Of a stretch of DNA of 62,131 bases, positions 51,723-60,146 are shown piece after piece. The DNA is from CAYTTR01 sp964440805 (GTDB lineage Bacteria; Acidobacteriota; Aminicenantia; Aminicenantales; Aminicenantaceae). A program made the translations under genes and the position numbers. Location of the stretch: contig CAYTTR010000013.1 of NCBI GenBank assembly GCA_964440805.1, forward strand, positions 1 to 62,131, written 5' to 3'. Position 1 is the stretch's first letter. Every line of letters starts with the position of its first letter. Under the pieces are notes generated by a model. That model saw only the letters and a program-made list of their open reading frames with translations. It made no database searches and was not told the origin of the DNA.

Positions 51723-53240
51723 ATGCTTTTCAAGCTTTCAAGTGCCTCTCTTCAGGGAATAGAAGCCAATGTAGTGGAAGTAGAGGTAGATATTTCTTCA
51801 GGAATGCCTGGTTTTATTGTGGTGGGGCTTCCGGATACTTCGGTTCGGGAGAGTAAGGAAAGAGTCAGAGCAGCTTTAATAAACTGCGGTTATGGTTTCC
51901 CCAGGAGAAAAATAACTATTAATTTGGCTCCAGCAGACCAGAAAAAAGAAGGATCCGCTTTTGATCTTCCCATTTCCCTGGGTATATTAGCTTATTTTGA
52001 TCTTTTTCCTGTAGAAAGGCTGAAAAACTATGTTTTTTTGGGAGAATTGGCCCTTGACGGGCAAATAAAAGCAGTCCGCGGAGTTCTTCCAGTGGCAGTA
52101 ATGGCTAAGAAAATGGGCTTTCAAGGAATCGTGATTCCTGAGGCTAATGAAAAAGAGGCAGCTTTGGTACAACAGATAAAAGCTTATGGCTTGGAAAGTT
52201 TGACCAAGGTTATCAGCTTTCTCCGGAATTCGGAATCCTTCAGGCCGGCTGATTTTCCTTTAGATGAGGTTGACCGTTTCCAGGAAAACAGTGTTGACTG
52301 GAAAGATATCCGGGGACAATTTCATGCCAAAAGAGCTCTTGAGGTGGCTGCTGCCGGAGGACATAATATTTTAATGAGTGGACCTCCTGGAGCCGGGAAG
52401 ACCATGCTTGCCCGCAGGCTTCCTACTATACTTCATCCCCTGACTTTTGAGGAGATTATCGAAGTTACCCGGATTTACAGTATAGCTGGTTATCTTCCTC
52501 CAAAGGGAGTTATCCTGAGAAGACCTTTTCGCTCTCCTCATCATACCATATCCGATGCAGGTTTAATCGGTGGAGGCAATATACCAAAACCGGGTGAAGT
52601 CAGCCTGGCTCACCGGGGAGTGCTTTTTTTGGATGAACTGACAGAATACCGGAGACATGTTTTGGAAAATCTCCGCCAACCTCTTGAAGACGGAGAGGTT
52701 ACTATCTCCCGGGCTTCTGCTTGCCTTACTTTTCCCTGTTCATTTATGCTGGTGGCAGCCATGAATCCCTACAAGGATGTGGTGGCTGGTGAAGATTCCT
52801 GGTATTCAGAAATTGAAACTCAGAAGATAAAGTATTATTCTAAAATATCCCGTCCTCTTCTCGATAGAATTGACATTCATGTGGAGGTGCCAAAGGTCAG
52901 GTTTAAAGAAATGATTGCCTCTGATCAAGCAGAGTCTTCTGCTGATGTTCAAAAAAGGGTTTCACTGGCAAGAAAGAGACAGCTTGACCGGTTTCGGGGT
53001 TTGAGGGTTTTGTATAATGCCCAGATGTCAACACGAGATGTGAAAAAATATTGCCTGTTGAATGAAGATAGCAAACGACTGCTGGAAACAGCGGTGGAAA
53101 AACTGGGATTCAGTGCCAGAGCCTTTACCCGGGTTTTGAAAGTAGCCAGGACCATTGCTGATCTGAATGAAGAGGCCCAGGTAGGAACTGCACATGTTTC
53201 AGAAGCCATTCAGTATAGAGAATTTGATAAAATTTTTTAA
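51723..53240 (+). CDS. comM: YifB/ComM-family Mg-chelatase-like AAA ATPase
   Basis: 505 residues. The N-terminal Lon-like fold domain (ASLQGIEANVVEVEVDISSGMPGF, split here as about 9-32), then AAA core with Walker A GPPGAGKTM (about 219-227), Walker B GVLFLDELTEY, and sensor MLVAAMNPYK. The C-terminal lid domain follows (STRDVKKYCLLNEDS, FSARAFTRVLKVARTIADL). ComM homologues drive branch migration during natural transformation. With type IV pili this suggests DNA uptake is possible, by inference. The protein lacks the cysteine-rich zinc motif common between Walker B and sensor in many YifB proteins. Confidence 0.9.
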   Translation: MLFKLSSASLQGIEANVVEVEVDISSGMPGFIVVGLPDTSVRESKERVRAALINCGYGFPRRKITINLAPADQKKEGSAFDLPISLGILAYFDLFPVERLKNYVFLGELALDGQIKAVRGVLPVAVMAKKMGFQGIVIPEANEKEAALVQQIKAYGLESLTKVISFLRNSESFRPADFPLDEVDRFQENSVDWKDIRGQFHAKRALEVAAAGGHNILMSGPPGAGKTMLARRLPTILHPLTFEEIIEVTRIYSIAGYLPPKGVILRRPFRSPHHTISDAGLIGGGNIPKPGEVSLAHRGVLFLDELTEYRRHVLENLRQPLEDGEVTISRASACLTFPCSFMLVAAMNPYKDVVAGEDSWYSEIETQKIKYYSKISRPLLDRIDIHVEVPKVRFKEMIASDQAESSADVQKRVSLARKRQLDRFRGLRVLYNAQMSTRDVKKYCLLNEDSKRLLETAVEKLGFSARAFTRVLKVARTIADLNEEAQVGTAHVSEAIQYREFDKIF

Positions 53241-53327
53241 AAAAGCTTGACTCATAATTCATATTAAATATAATAATATTAAGATGTAAAGTTTAAAAGA
53301 ATTTTAATTTTTCATAAAGGATGAAAC

Positions 53328-53627
53328 ATGGCTAAAGGATTAAGAAAGTACCAAAAGTATTCCAAAATTTTTCAAGCATTATCCCACCCGGCTCGACTCA
53401 AACTTCTCCATGAGTTGATGGAAAAAGAAGGTTGCGTTGGTGAACTTCAGAAATGCTTGTCCATTTCTCAACCAAACACCTCTCAACATTTAAAGATTCT
53501 CCGCAATTCAGGAATTGTTAAGGGCCGGAAAGATAAGAACAAAGTTTGTTACCGAATTGCCAATGACAAGATCCTTGCTATCCTCAATCTTTTCTTTGAA
53601 GAGGGCACAAAAAATGTCAAGAGTTAA
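53328..53627 (+). CDS. ArsR/SmtB-family transcription regulator
   Basis: A 99-residue winged helix repressor: FQALSHPARLKLLHELM, then the recognition helix SISQPNTSQHLKILRNSGIV and the wing GRKDKNKVCYRI. Two cysteines near the expected sensor helix (GCVGELQKCL, about 36 and 42) and one in the wing could sense metal or thiol oxidation. The thioredoxin gene overlaps its 3' end by 14 nt, favouring a redox role. Confidence 0.88.
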   Translation: MAKGLRKYQKYSKIFQALSHPARLKLLHELMEKEGCVGELQKCLSISQPNTSQHLKILRNSGIVKGRKDKNKVCYRIANDKILAILNLFFEEGTKNVKS

Positions 53628-53952
53628 AGAAATCACAGATGATGATTTCAAGGCAAAGGTACTAAAATCAGAAGTCCCTGTTTTGGTTGATTTCTGGGCT
53701 CCTTGGTGCGGTCCCTGCCGGATGGTATCTCCAGTAGTGGAAGCTATCGCCGAGAAAACGAACGGACGGCTGGAAGTCTTCAAAATGAACACAGATGAAA
53801 ACATGGAGACAGTTGCTGCTTACCGCATAATGGCTATTCCCACCTTAATGGTTTTTCACAAAGGCGAAGAAGCCGAAAGGATCATTGGTTTTAAACCGGA
53901 AAAGGATATAGTCGAGATTCTGGCTAAATATGTAGAAAAAAAAGAAGAGTAA
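53614..53952 (+). CDS. trxA: Thioredoxin
   Basis: A 112-residue classical thioredoxin. It has VLVDFWAPWCGPCRMVSPV with the CGPC redox pair (about 32-35), the cis-proline motif MAIPTLMVFHKGE, and a final GFKPEKDIVEIL. I chose ATG 53614 inside the end of the ArsR gene; longer in-frame starts have no counterpart in the family. The pair would form a small redox unit, with the repressor likely controlling both. Confidence 0.93.
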   Translation: MSRVKEITDDDFKAKVLKSEVPVLVDFWAPWCGPCRMVSPVVEAIAEKTNGRLEVFKMNTDENMETVAAYRIMAIPTLMVFHKGEEAERIIGFKPEKDIVEILAKYVEKKEE

Positions 53953-54054
53953 AAATCAGGTTATTTTGAAGTTTAACTCGGATTATATGGCAGGCCAATA
54001 GTCCGGAGAAAATCTGTTATTAACAAGTGGGAAAAAGAGGGATAAGTATATAAT

Positions 54055-54232
54055 CCAGGTTAGCTTGAAAATAGCAAATTTCGTCTATCTTGTTTATCTG
54101 GCATGGATAGGTGCGAGAGGGGCGAGACGCGTGAGAAAGGCGAGGAAAGCTACCGACATCTGTATGAATGACAAATGAGTATTTTTATTATTCGTGGGCA
54201 GCAAGAGCCCGCCATGGGTAATTAGTTAGAAA
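54055..54232. repeat. Dispersed ~180-bp composite repeat (copy b, inverted)
   Basis: Lies in the gene-free stretch 53953-54538. On the minus strand it repeats the landmarks of 29401-29585: CTAATTACCCATGGC, AAAATACTCATTTGTCATT, 9-mers of the CTCGCC type (plus strand GTGCGAGAG, GGGCGAGAC, GCGTGAGAA, AGGCGAGGA at 54111-54146), core ATGGATAG, then CGTCTATCT and TGTTTATCT (54082-54099), ending near AGCTTGAAAA. The outer end runs into AATCCAGGTTAG (54052-54063), shared with the other repeat family. Confidence 0.7.
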
Positions 54233-54255
54233 AAAATTAAAAAAGAGATACTTAT

Positions 54256-54455
54256 ATGTGGTGGGAAGATAAATTAATGCGGACTTTTCGCTGCCGGTTA
54301 AAACAAAGTCCGGGAGTTCTGGGTCATCTTTTAGCTGATATCGGAGACGCAGGCCGCTCGACCGGCAAGTTCACAAGAAAGTGGCCAAGGCTGTAGCCAG
54401 GACAGCTCTGGAGCAGGGGATAAATCGGGTAGATCTAACTGTCTATTTCGATTAA
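54256..54455 (+). pseudogene. Remnant of an ACT-domain NAD-malic enzyme
   Basis: A first frame from ATG 54256 to TAG 54394 encodes RTFRCRLKQSPGVLGHLL followed by ADIGDAGR, an ACT-type start as seen in bacterial malic enzymes. From 54372 a second frame encodes HKKVAKAVARTALEQGINR and stops at 54453, resembling the malic-enzyme C terminus. The entire catalytic body is missing, so an internal deletion joined the two ends. It is not expected to make a useful protein. Confidence 0.5.
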
Positions 54456-54538
54456 CCTTGCTTTTCTTCCTTGTTTTCATGTTATAAAATCATAGTTGTC
54501 ATTGATTTGTGCTTTAATGAGTTAAGGAAGGAGGCATT

Positions 54539-56026
54539 ATGAGGCGGTCATTAATTATGTTGCTTATTATTATCAGTCCTTGGTTTTCTTCGATGAAGGC
54601 TCAAGAAGCTGAAAAAGATCCCTTTCTAATTATTGTATCTCCAGCTGAGATGACCCCAGCCAAAGAGAGTGCTTTGAAGTGGCTGGACCAGAATTTCCAG
54701 GAACTCTCGGAAATAAACCATCAGATATGGAATTTTGCTGAAATCGCCATGGAGGAATATGAATCTTCTGAGCTTCTTGCTTCTTATTTGGAGAAAAACG
54801 GTTTTTTGGTGGAAAGAGGAGTGGCAGGAATGCCCACTGCTTTTGTAGCCTCCTGGGACAATGGAGAACCGGTAATAGGAATTTTAGCTGAATATGATGC
54901 TTTACCCGGGCTTTCCCAGGATAAAGTGCCTTTCCAGAAACCTCTCCAAAAAGATGCTCCTGGTCATGGTTGCGGCCACAATGTCTTTGGAGTAGCCTCT
55001 ACTGCAGCTGCTCTGGCCTTGAAAGAAGCCATACAAGCAGAAGGCCTTCAGGGAACAGTTAAGCTTTTTGGCTGTCCGGCTGAAGAAACCGTAGTGGGAA
55101 AAGTTTTCATGGCCCGAGAAGGGTTATTCAACGGTCTTGACTGTTGTATCCAATGGCATCCAAGTTCAGAAAATGGAGTTTCTCTTGGTTCAAGTAATGC
55201 CATGAATCAGTTTGAAGTGGAATTTTTTGGTAAAACCGCTCATTCGGCAGGAGATCCCTGGAATGCCAGGAGTGCTTTGGATGCAGTAGAATTGACTAAT
55301 GTCGGCCTAAACTATCTGCGGGAGCATTTGAAACCTACTGCCAGAATTCATTATGTAATCATTAATGGAGGTAAGGCGCCAAATGTGGTGCCTGATTATG
55401 CCAGAGCTTGGTACTATGTTCGAGATATTGACCGGGAAAGTGTGGAAGAAAATTATAAAAGAGTGCTTGATATTATTGAAGGAGCGGCCAGGATGACTGG
55501 GACAACCTACAAAATCCATTTTAAAAGCGGGGTTCACAATATGCTCCCTAACCGGACAGGTTGCGAGACAGTCTACAGTAACCTTTTGCTAATTGAACCT
55601 CCTCCTTTCAACCAGAAAGAACAGGAATTCGCCAAGAAAATTCAAGAAAGTCTGAGTGTGGAGCAGAAAGGTCTCAGTACCGATATCAAACCATTTCGTC
55701 TTCCCCGAAGAAGTTTAGGAGGAGGGTCTACCGATGTGGCTGAGGTAAGTTGGATCACTCCCACCACAACTCTCGGGATTGCCTTTAAGCCCCTGGGAAC
55801 GCCGGGACATCATTGGTCGTCTGTGGCCTGTGCAGGCATGTCTATTGGAGATAAGGCGATGATTACGGCAGCCAAAGTAATGGCTGCATCCGGAGTTGAT
55901 TTTTTAACCAATCCTGAATTAGTACAGAAAATGAAAGAAGAGTGGCTGGAGAAAACAGAAGGGAAGCCATATGTTTGTCCTATTCCTCCGGATTTAGAGC
56001 CTCCGGTTAAAGTGAGGGAAAAATAA
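54539..56026 (+). CDS. Exported M20 amidohydrolase (AbgB-like)
   Basis: A 495-residue metallohydrolase of the M20D type, related to aminobenzoyl-glutamate utilisation protein B. Signal peptide about 1-21 (LIMLLIIISPWFSSMKAQ). Metal-site segments are GHGCGHNVFGVA (about 142-153), CPAEETVVGK, CIQWHPSS and a late GTPGHHWSSVACAG. Dimerisation domain sequence NQFEVEFFGKTAHSAGDPW is typical. Its periplasmic location suggests scavenging of amino-acid conjugates or peptides. It has a ribosome site AAGGAGG. Confidence 0.88.
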   Translation: MRRSLIMLLIIISPWFSSMKAQEAEKDPFLIIVSPAEMTPAKESALKWLDQNFQELSEINHQIWNFAEIAMEEYESSELLASYLEKNGFLVERGVAGMPTAFVASWDNGEPVIGILAEYDALPGLSQDKVPFQKPLQKDAPGHGCGHNVFGVASTAAALALKEAIQAEGLQGTVKLFGCPAEETVVGKVFMAREGLFNGLDCCIQWHPSSENGVSLGSSNAMNQFEVEFFGKTAHSAGDPWNARSALDAVELTNVGLNYLREHLKPTARIHYVIINGGKAPNVVPDYARAWYYVRDIDRESVEENYKRVLDIIEGAARMTGTTYKIHFKSGVHNMLPNRTGCETVYSNLLLIEPPPFNQKEQEFAKKIQESLSVEQKGLSTDIKPFRLPRRSLGGGSTDVAEVSWITPTTTLGIAFKPLGTPGHHWSSVACAGMSIGDKAMITAAKVMAASGVDFLTNPELVQKMKEEWLEKTEGKPYVCPIPPDLEPPVKVREK

Positions 56027-56062
56027 AAGTATGGTTATAGAACATCAGATGAGCCCTCCGCT

Positions 56063-57019
56063 TTACATTGGCTGGAAGGGGAATTTTTTTCCTATGAAGC
56101 TGAGCTTTCCGGTCTCATCCACGATAATCGCCCCATAATCAGGGAAGTGATTAATTATTTCTTGGGGAGCCTTTGAGATGAAAAGAGCAGTGGAAAGAGC
56201 GTCACAGAGAGTTGGATCTGGCCCGATGACTGTGACACTTTGTTTTCCTCTGGCAGGATACCCGTTTCTGGGATCAAAGACGTGATGATAGCGGATACCG
56301 TCCTTGATAAAAAACCGCTGGTAATCTCCTGTTGTGGCAGCTGCTGAATCGGTTAAAAAGAGAATGCCCAGGAATCCGCTTTTTCGAGGATGTTTGATTC
56401 CGATTCGCCATGGTTTGCCTTCAGGATTTAGACCCCAGCAATAGAGATCTCCTCCAGCGTTGAGAAATCCCCCGCTTATTCCCGAATCCTTGAGAGATTG
56501 ATAAGCAAGGCCAATTCCATATCCCTTGGCGATTCCTCCCCAATCAAGCTCAACACCAGGGGGAACAACAAGTTGATGTCTCTCAAGGGAGACCTGTCTC
56601 ATATCAATCAGGGGGAGAATGGCTTCGATTTTTTCTTTCCCGGGCACTTCATGTTGACCGCTTCTAAATCCCCAGAGTCTGGAAAGAGGAGCTACAGTTA
56701 AGTCGAAAGTCCCATTTGAAATTTCATAGATATTTTTAGCTTTATTGAAAAGCTCAATTACCATAGGCGAAGAATAGTCCTTTATTTCAGGAGAGAAATG
56801 TTTCTCTATCTCGGAGAAGACCTGATGTATTTTTTCCTGTACTTCCTTGAACTTGTGGGGAGGACAAAAAATATTGACTTCGCAAACCGTGTCAAAGTAA
56901 ACCAGGTTTGTTTGGTGCCAGGATGAACTCTTTTTACAACTGTTGAAAAAAATAATTGTGGCAAGTAATAACGAAAAGAAAGTTATTACTGAGAAAAATT
57001 TTTTAATAAGCCGTTCCAT
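56063..57019 (-). CDS. apbE: FAD:protein FMN transferase, lipoprotein form
   Basis: A 318-residue periplasmic flavinyltransferase that attaches FMN to Thr in targets such as Rnf/Nqr subunits. Signal with lipobox FNSC (about 25-28). Family segments are FDLTVAPLSRLWGF, VELDWGGIAKGYGIGLAYQ, GGFLNAGGDLYCWG, and HHVFDPRNGYPARG followed by GPDPTLCDALSTALFI, with the metal-binding Asp/Thr. No Rnf or Nqr gene is in view. Its 3' end faces the amidohydrolase. Confidence 0.92.
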   Translation of the reverse strand: MERLIKKFFSVITFFSLLLATIIFFNSCKKSSSWHQTNLVYFDTVCEVNIFCPPHKFKEVQEKIHQVFSEIEKHFSPEIKDYSSPMVIELFNKAKNIYEISNGTFDLTVAPLSRLWGFRSGQHEVPGKEKIEAILPLIDMRQVSLERHQLVVPPGVELDWGGIAKGYGIGLAYQSLKDSGISGGFLNAGGDLYCWGLNPEGKPWRIGIKHPRKSGFLGILFLTDSAAATTGDYQRFFIKDGIRYHHVFDPRNGYPARGKQSVTVIGPDPTLCDALSTALFISKAPQEIINHFPDYGAIIVDETGKLSFIGKKFPFQPM

Positions 57020-57256
57020 AGTCTTTCTGTAATTGTAAAGTGAAAAGAATTATACCATAAGAAGGTTAAATCCTGTTCTGTTCGCTGGAAATCTTTATGT
57101 TTTCTTGATTATCTTGTGATTTTTCAGTATCATAAATACAAATAATGACCGAGTTCAGGCAAATTCGAAGCGGCCTTTTTTAAAATAATATCTCCCAAAT
57201 TTATAGTGGCCAAAAGGGCTGCCTTTCATTTTTTATCAATGAGGAGGTGAAAAAAA

Positions 57257-57475
57257 TTGGCACTGGTTATTGTGGATGAAAACGAGCCCCTGGAACGGGC
57301 CTTGAAGCGGTTCAAGCGAAGAGTTCAGCGCGAACATATTATGAAAGATTATAAAAAAAGCTCTGTCTACTACAAACCGAGTGAGCAAAGAAGAATCAAG
57401 GAGGCCAAGGCCCGTAAAAGAATGAGAAGAAGGCTCCGGAGAAAAGGGAAATCAATCAGCCTGGACAATTCATGA
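57257..57475 (+). CDS. rpsU: 30S ribosomal protein S21
   Basis: A 72-residue basic protein with the S21 pattern: VDENEPLERALKRFKRRV, then EHIMKDYKKSSVYYKPSEQR, then the Arg/Lys-rich KARKRMRRRLRRKGK. It starts at TTG 57257 behind a near-perfect GAGGAGGTGA site (57241-57250), a pairing that may tune expression. The final codons and the TGA stop lie inside the left arm of a dispersed inverted repeat (57460-57475), so the C-terminal tail may be repeat-derived. Confidence 0.95.
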   Translation: MALVIVDENEPLERALKRFKRRVQREHIMKDYKKSSVYYKPSEQRRIKEAKARKRMRRRLRRKGKSISLDNS

Positions 57476-57533
57476 AAAAGGCCGATACCTTTGCCTTGTA
57501 TCTACGGCAAGCTTGACTCGTGAATAGTCCAGG
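57460..57533. repeat. Dispersed inverted-repeat element (copy 2) at the rpsU end
   Basis: CCTGGACAATTCATGA (57460-57475) and TCGTGAATAGTCCAGG (57518-57533) are inverted with 14 of 16 pairs. Between them TGCC...GGCA (57492-57508) makes a smaller hairpin. Bases 57491-57536 match 6-51. It could double as an rpsU terminator, although no T-run follows. Confidence 0.65.
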
Positions 57534-57648
57534 TTAGTTGATCAGAAAAATGCGTGGCTAATATACTAAGATTTTGGCAAAGAAATTAACGAAGTTTCCT
57601 TGATAAATCAGAAAATTAGTCATTCTCAAAGAAGGTTTTTTCCAGAAA

Positions 57649-58461
57649 ATGGGTAAAAAAAGCTATTGGAAAGGACCTCAGAAACAGAGGCTCTCTTACT
57701 GGGATGAACGGGGAAAACGTATTAGGTGGTACCGGGGAGACTGGTTTTATACCATAACTGAATTACCTTATTATGTTTACCGCCGGAACTGGCTTCTCCG
57801 TCAATTCAGTAAGATTGGTTTCAGTGGAAAACATATTCTGGAAATAGGCTGTGGTGATGGTTACTACTGTTCTCATTTCTGGGAAAATTACAAAAGAGTG
57901 GAAGTTCATGGAGTAGATTTCAGCTGCCAGATGCTGTCTTTGGCCAAAAAAAGATTCAGGGAAAAAAAAGCACCCTGTTCCTTTTTTCAGGCTAAAGCTG
58001 AAGAACTCCCTTTCCGGAGGGATGGTTTTGATGTTGTCGTTATTCTCTCTGTTTTAGCGCACCTGAATGATGAGGAATTAAATCGATGCCTTGCTGAGGT
58101 TGCCAGAATTACCAGGAAGCAAGCCAAACTCTTGGTTTTTGTCAAAGTGGCGTCTCAGATCAGGTGGCAAGAAATCGCCATCAGGAGAAAACCTGAAGCC
58201 TATATAAATCTTTTCCAGTTCCATGGTTTTAAATTAGAGAAGCAAATCCATTGGAGTTCTCCTCTATTCAGGAAAGGAATGGAGTTCTATGATAGATTTT
58301 CTTATCTTTATAAAAGGCTATTCAATAGATCGAGTTTCTTGCTTCGGCTGGAATATGTATTAAGAAATTATTCAGCCGGCTTGATGGTAGGTTTGACCAG
58401 GTTGACTGATCGCTTCTGGCAGGAAGATATTGGCAATGAATTTCTTTTGTTTTCGAAATAA
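57649..58461 (+). CDS. Class I SAM-dependent methyltransferase
   Basis: A 270-residue methyltransferase. SAM motif I is ILEIGCGDGYYCSHF (about 64-78), motif II VHGVDFSCQML, and the post-motif region ELPFRRDGFDVVVILSVLAHL. It resembles UbiE/Methyltransf_11 types that act on small molecules, lipids or glycans. The C-terminal hundred residues are basic and rich in Tyr/Phe/Arg, without a recognised domain. ATG 57649 has only a weak ribosome site. No operon partner. Confidence 0.82.
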   Translation: MGKKSYWKGPQKQRLSYWDERGKRIRWYRGDWFYTITELPYYVYRRNWLLRQFSKIGFSGKHILEIGCGDGYYCSHFWENYKRVEVHGVDFSCQMLSLAKKRFREKKAPCSFFQAKAEELPFRRDGFDVVVILSVLAHLNDEELNRCLAEVARITRKQAKLLVFVKVASQIRWQEIAIRRKPEAYINLFQFHGFKLEKQIHWSSPLFRKGMEFYDRFSYLYKRLFNRSSFLLRLEYVLRNYSAGLMVGLTRLTDRFWQEDIGNEFLLFSK

Positions 58462-58552
58462 GATAGCATTTGAAGCCAGCTCTATAAGCTTCTTGGTCCA
58501 CTGAATTTTGGAGTCTTAACTTTGTTATCCGGTTTGAGTTAAACTAATTTTT

Positions 58553-60058
58553 TCAGTGGATTCCTCTGTTTCTTCCGTAAGTCAAAGTCAGTTCTGCAAG
58601 TTGTTGGGCAAGTGATGGATTGAGTTGATCGGGAAGCATCCGCCAACGCCAGTTTCCTTTGGCTGAAGCTGGGCGGTTCATCCGGGCATCCTCACCCAAC
58701 CCGAGAATGTCTTGCATGGGGACTATAAATGTGTTAGCTACAGACATCATTCCGAGGCGAATAAGCGCCCATGGCACTTCATCTGGCTGAAGTTCTTTTC
58801 CCACATAGGCGAACAGTCTTCTTTTTTCCTCCTGGCTGGCCTCGGTGCCAAACCAGCCTTTGGCTGTATTGTTATCGTGTGTTCCGGTATAGACAACGAA
58901 GTTTTTCTCATAAACGTGAGGAAGATAAGGGTGCAGGGGATTATCTTCTCCAAAAGCAAATAGCAGAATTTTCATCCCGGGAAAACCGAATTTGTCTATC
59001 ACTTCTCGAACATCAGGAGTGATTGTTCCTAAATCCTCAGCGATAATAGGCAAGTTAAGAAATCTTCTATTGAGACAGGTAAAAAAATCCACTGCCGGAG
59101 CTTCCACCCACTTTCCATTGATGGCTGTTCTTTCTGTTGCCGGTACTTCCCAGTAGCCTACGAAGCCACGGAAGTGGTCTATCCTGATGATATCATAAAG
59201 TTTTAGGTTCTGTTCCATCCTCTGGATCCACCACTGGTATCTCTGTTCTCTTAGCCGCTCCCAGTTATAGATGGGATTTCCCCAGAGCTGACCGGTTTGG
59301 CTGAAGTAATCCGGAGGGACACCGGCTATTACATATGGTCTCTTGTTCTCATTTAGTTTGAATAGTTCCGGATTGGCCCAGACATCCACACTGTCGTAGT
59401 CAACGTAGATAGGCATGTCTCCTATAATATGAATCCCTTTTTGATAGCAGTAATGGTGAAGGTTTTGCCACTGCTGAAAAGATTTATACTGGAGGAATTT
59501 AATCATTTCCACCTGGTCACGGAGTTCATTCCTTAATGTCTCCAAATCTTTGGATATTCTATTTTTGATACCAGTTGGCCAACTGCTCCATGTTTTTCCA
59601 TTGAAGTGAGATTTTATACTGCTGAACAGGGCATAGTCGTCCAGCCAGTCGGAGTTTGCTTGACAGAAAGTATCAAAACCTTGATCCTTCTTTTTTTTAA
59701 ACCTCTCCCAGGATGAGAGAAAAAGAGACTGTTTATAAGAGATCACCCCTTCATAATCAATTTTTTGAACAGAGGTGTTTGACCAGGGTGCTGCCTCTGT
59801 TTCTGTCAGTAATCCTTCCTGGATAAGAATTTCAGGGCTAAGTAAAAGAGGATTGATGGCTAAGGTAGAGAGACTATGGTAGGGAGAGCTATCGTAGGCC
59901 GGATCAGTGGGAGTCAAAGGAAGAATCTGCCAGTAACTCTGGCCTGATTCTTTTAGAAAATCAACAAACCTCAACGCCTCAGGTCCGAAGTCTCCTATAC
60001 CATAAGGGGAGGGGAGGGATGTCAGGTGGAGAAGGATTCCACTTCCTCTTATATTCAT
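58553..60058 (-). CDS. malQ: 4-alpha-glucanotransferase (amylomaltase, GH77)
   Basis: A 501-residue enzyme that rearranges maltodextrins. GH77 segments are RGSGILLHLTSLPSPYGIGD, GDMPIYVDYDSVDVWANP, the nucleophile region IRIDHFRGFVGYWEVP, the acid/base region IIAEDLGTITPDV, and the transition-state Asp in TGTHDNNTAKGW. All three catalytic carboxylates are present. Located 88 nt downstream of the GH57 gene; together they suggest glycogen or storage-glucan turnover, in line with trehalose synthesis elsewhere in the window. Confidence 0.95.
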   Translation of the reverse strand: MNIRGSGILLHLTSLPSPYGIGDFGPEALRFVDFLKESGQSYWQILPLTPTDPAYDSSPYHSLSTLAINPLLLSPEILIQEGLLTETEAAPWSNTSVQKIDYEGVISYKQSLFLSSWERFKKKKDQGFDTFCQANSDWLDDYALFSSIKSHFNGKTWSSWPTGIKNRISKDLETLRNELRDQVEMIKFLQYKSFQQWQNLHHYCYQKGIHIIGDMPIYVDYDSVDVWANPELFKLNENKRPYVIAGVPPDYFSQTGQLWGNPIYNWERLREQRYQWWIQRMEQNLKLYDIIRIDHFRGFVGYWEVPATERTAINGKWVEAPAVDFFTCLNRRFLNLPIIAEDLGTITPDVREVIDKFGFPGMKILLFAFGEDNPLHPYLPHVYEKNFVVYTGTHDNNTAKGWFGTEASQEEKRRLFAYVGKELQPDEVPWALIRLGMMSVANTFIVPMQDILGLGEDARMNRPASAKGNWRWRMLPDQLNPSLAQQLAELTLTYGRNRGIH

Positions 60059-60146
60059 TATTCCTCATTCCTCCTTGTTGAAAGAATGACCCACTGGAAA
60101 GGCAGTTTAAGAGGTTTTCTGTATTTTTGGAAAGGAAAGATTTTAT

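Noticed and set aside
54256..54396. A genuine small ACT-domain protein
   Set aside because: The continuing malic-enzyme-like C terminus in another frame right after it indicates a decayed gene instead.
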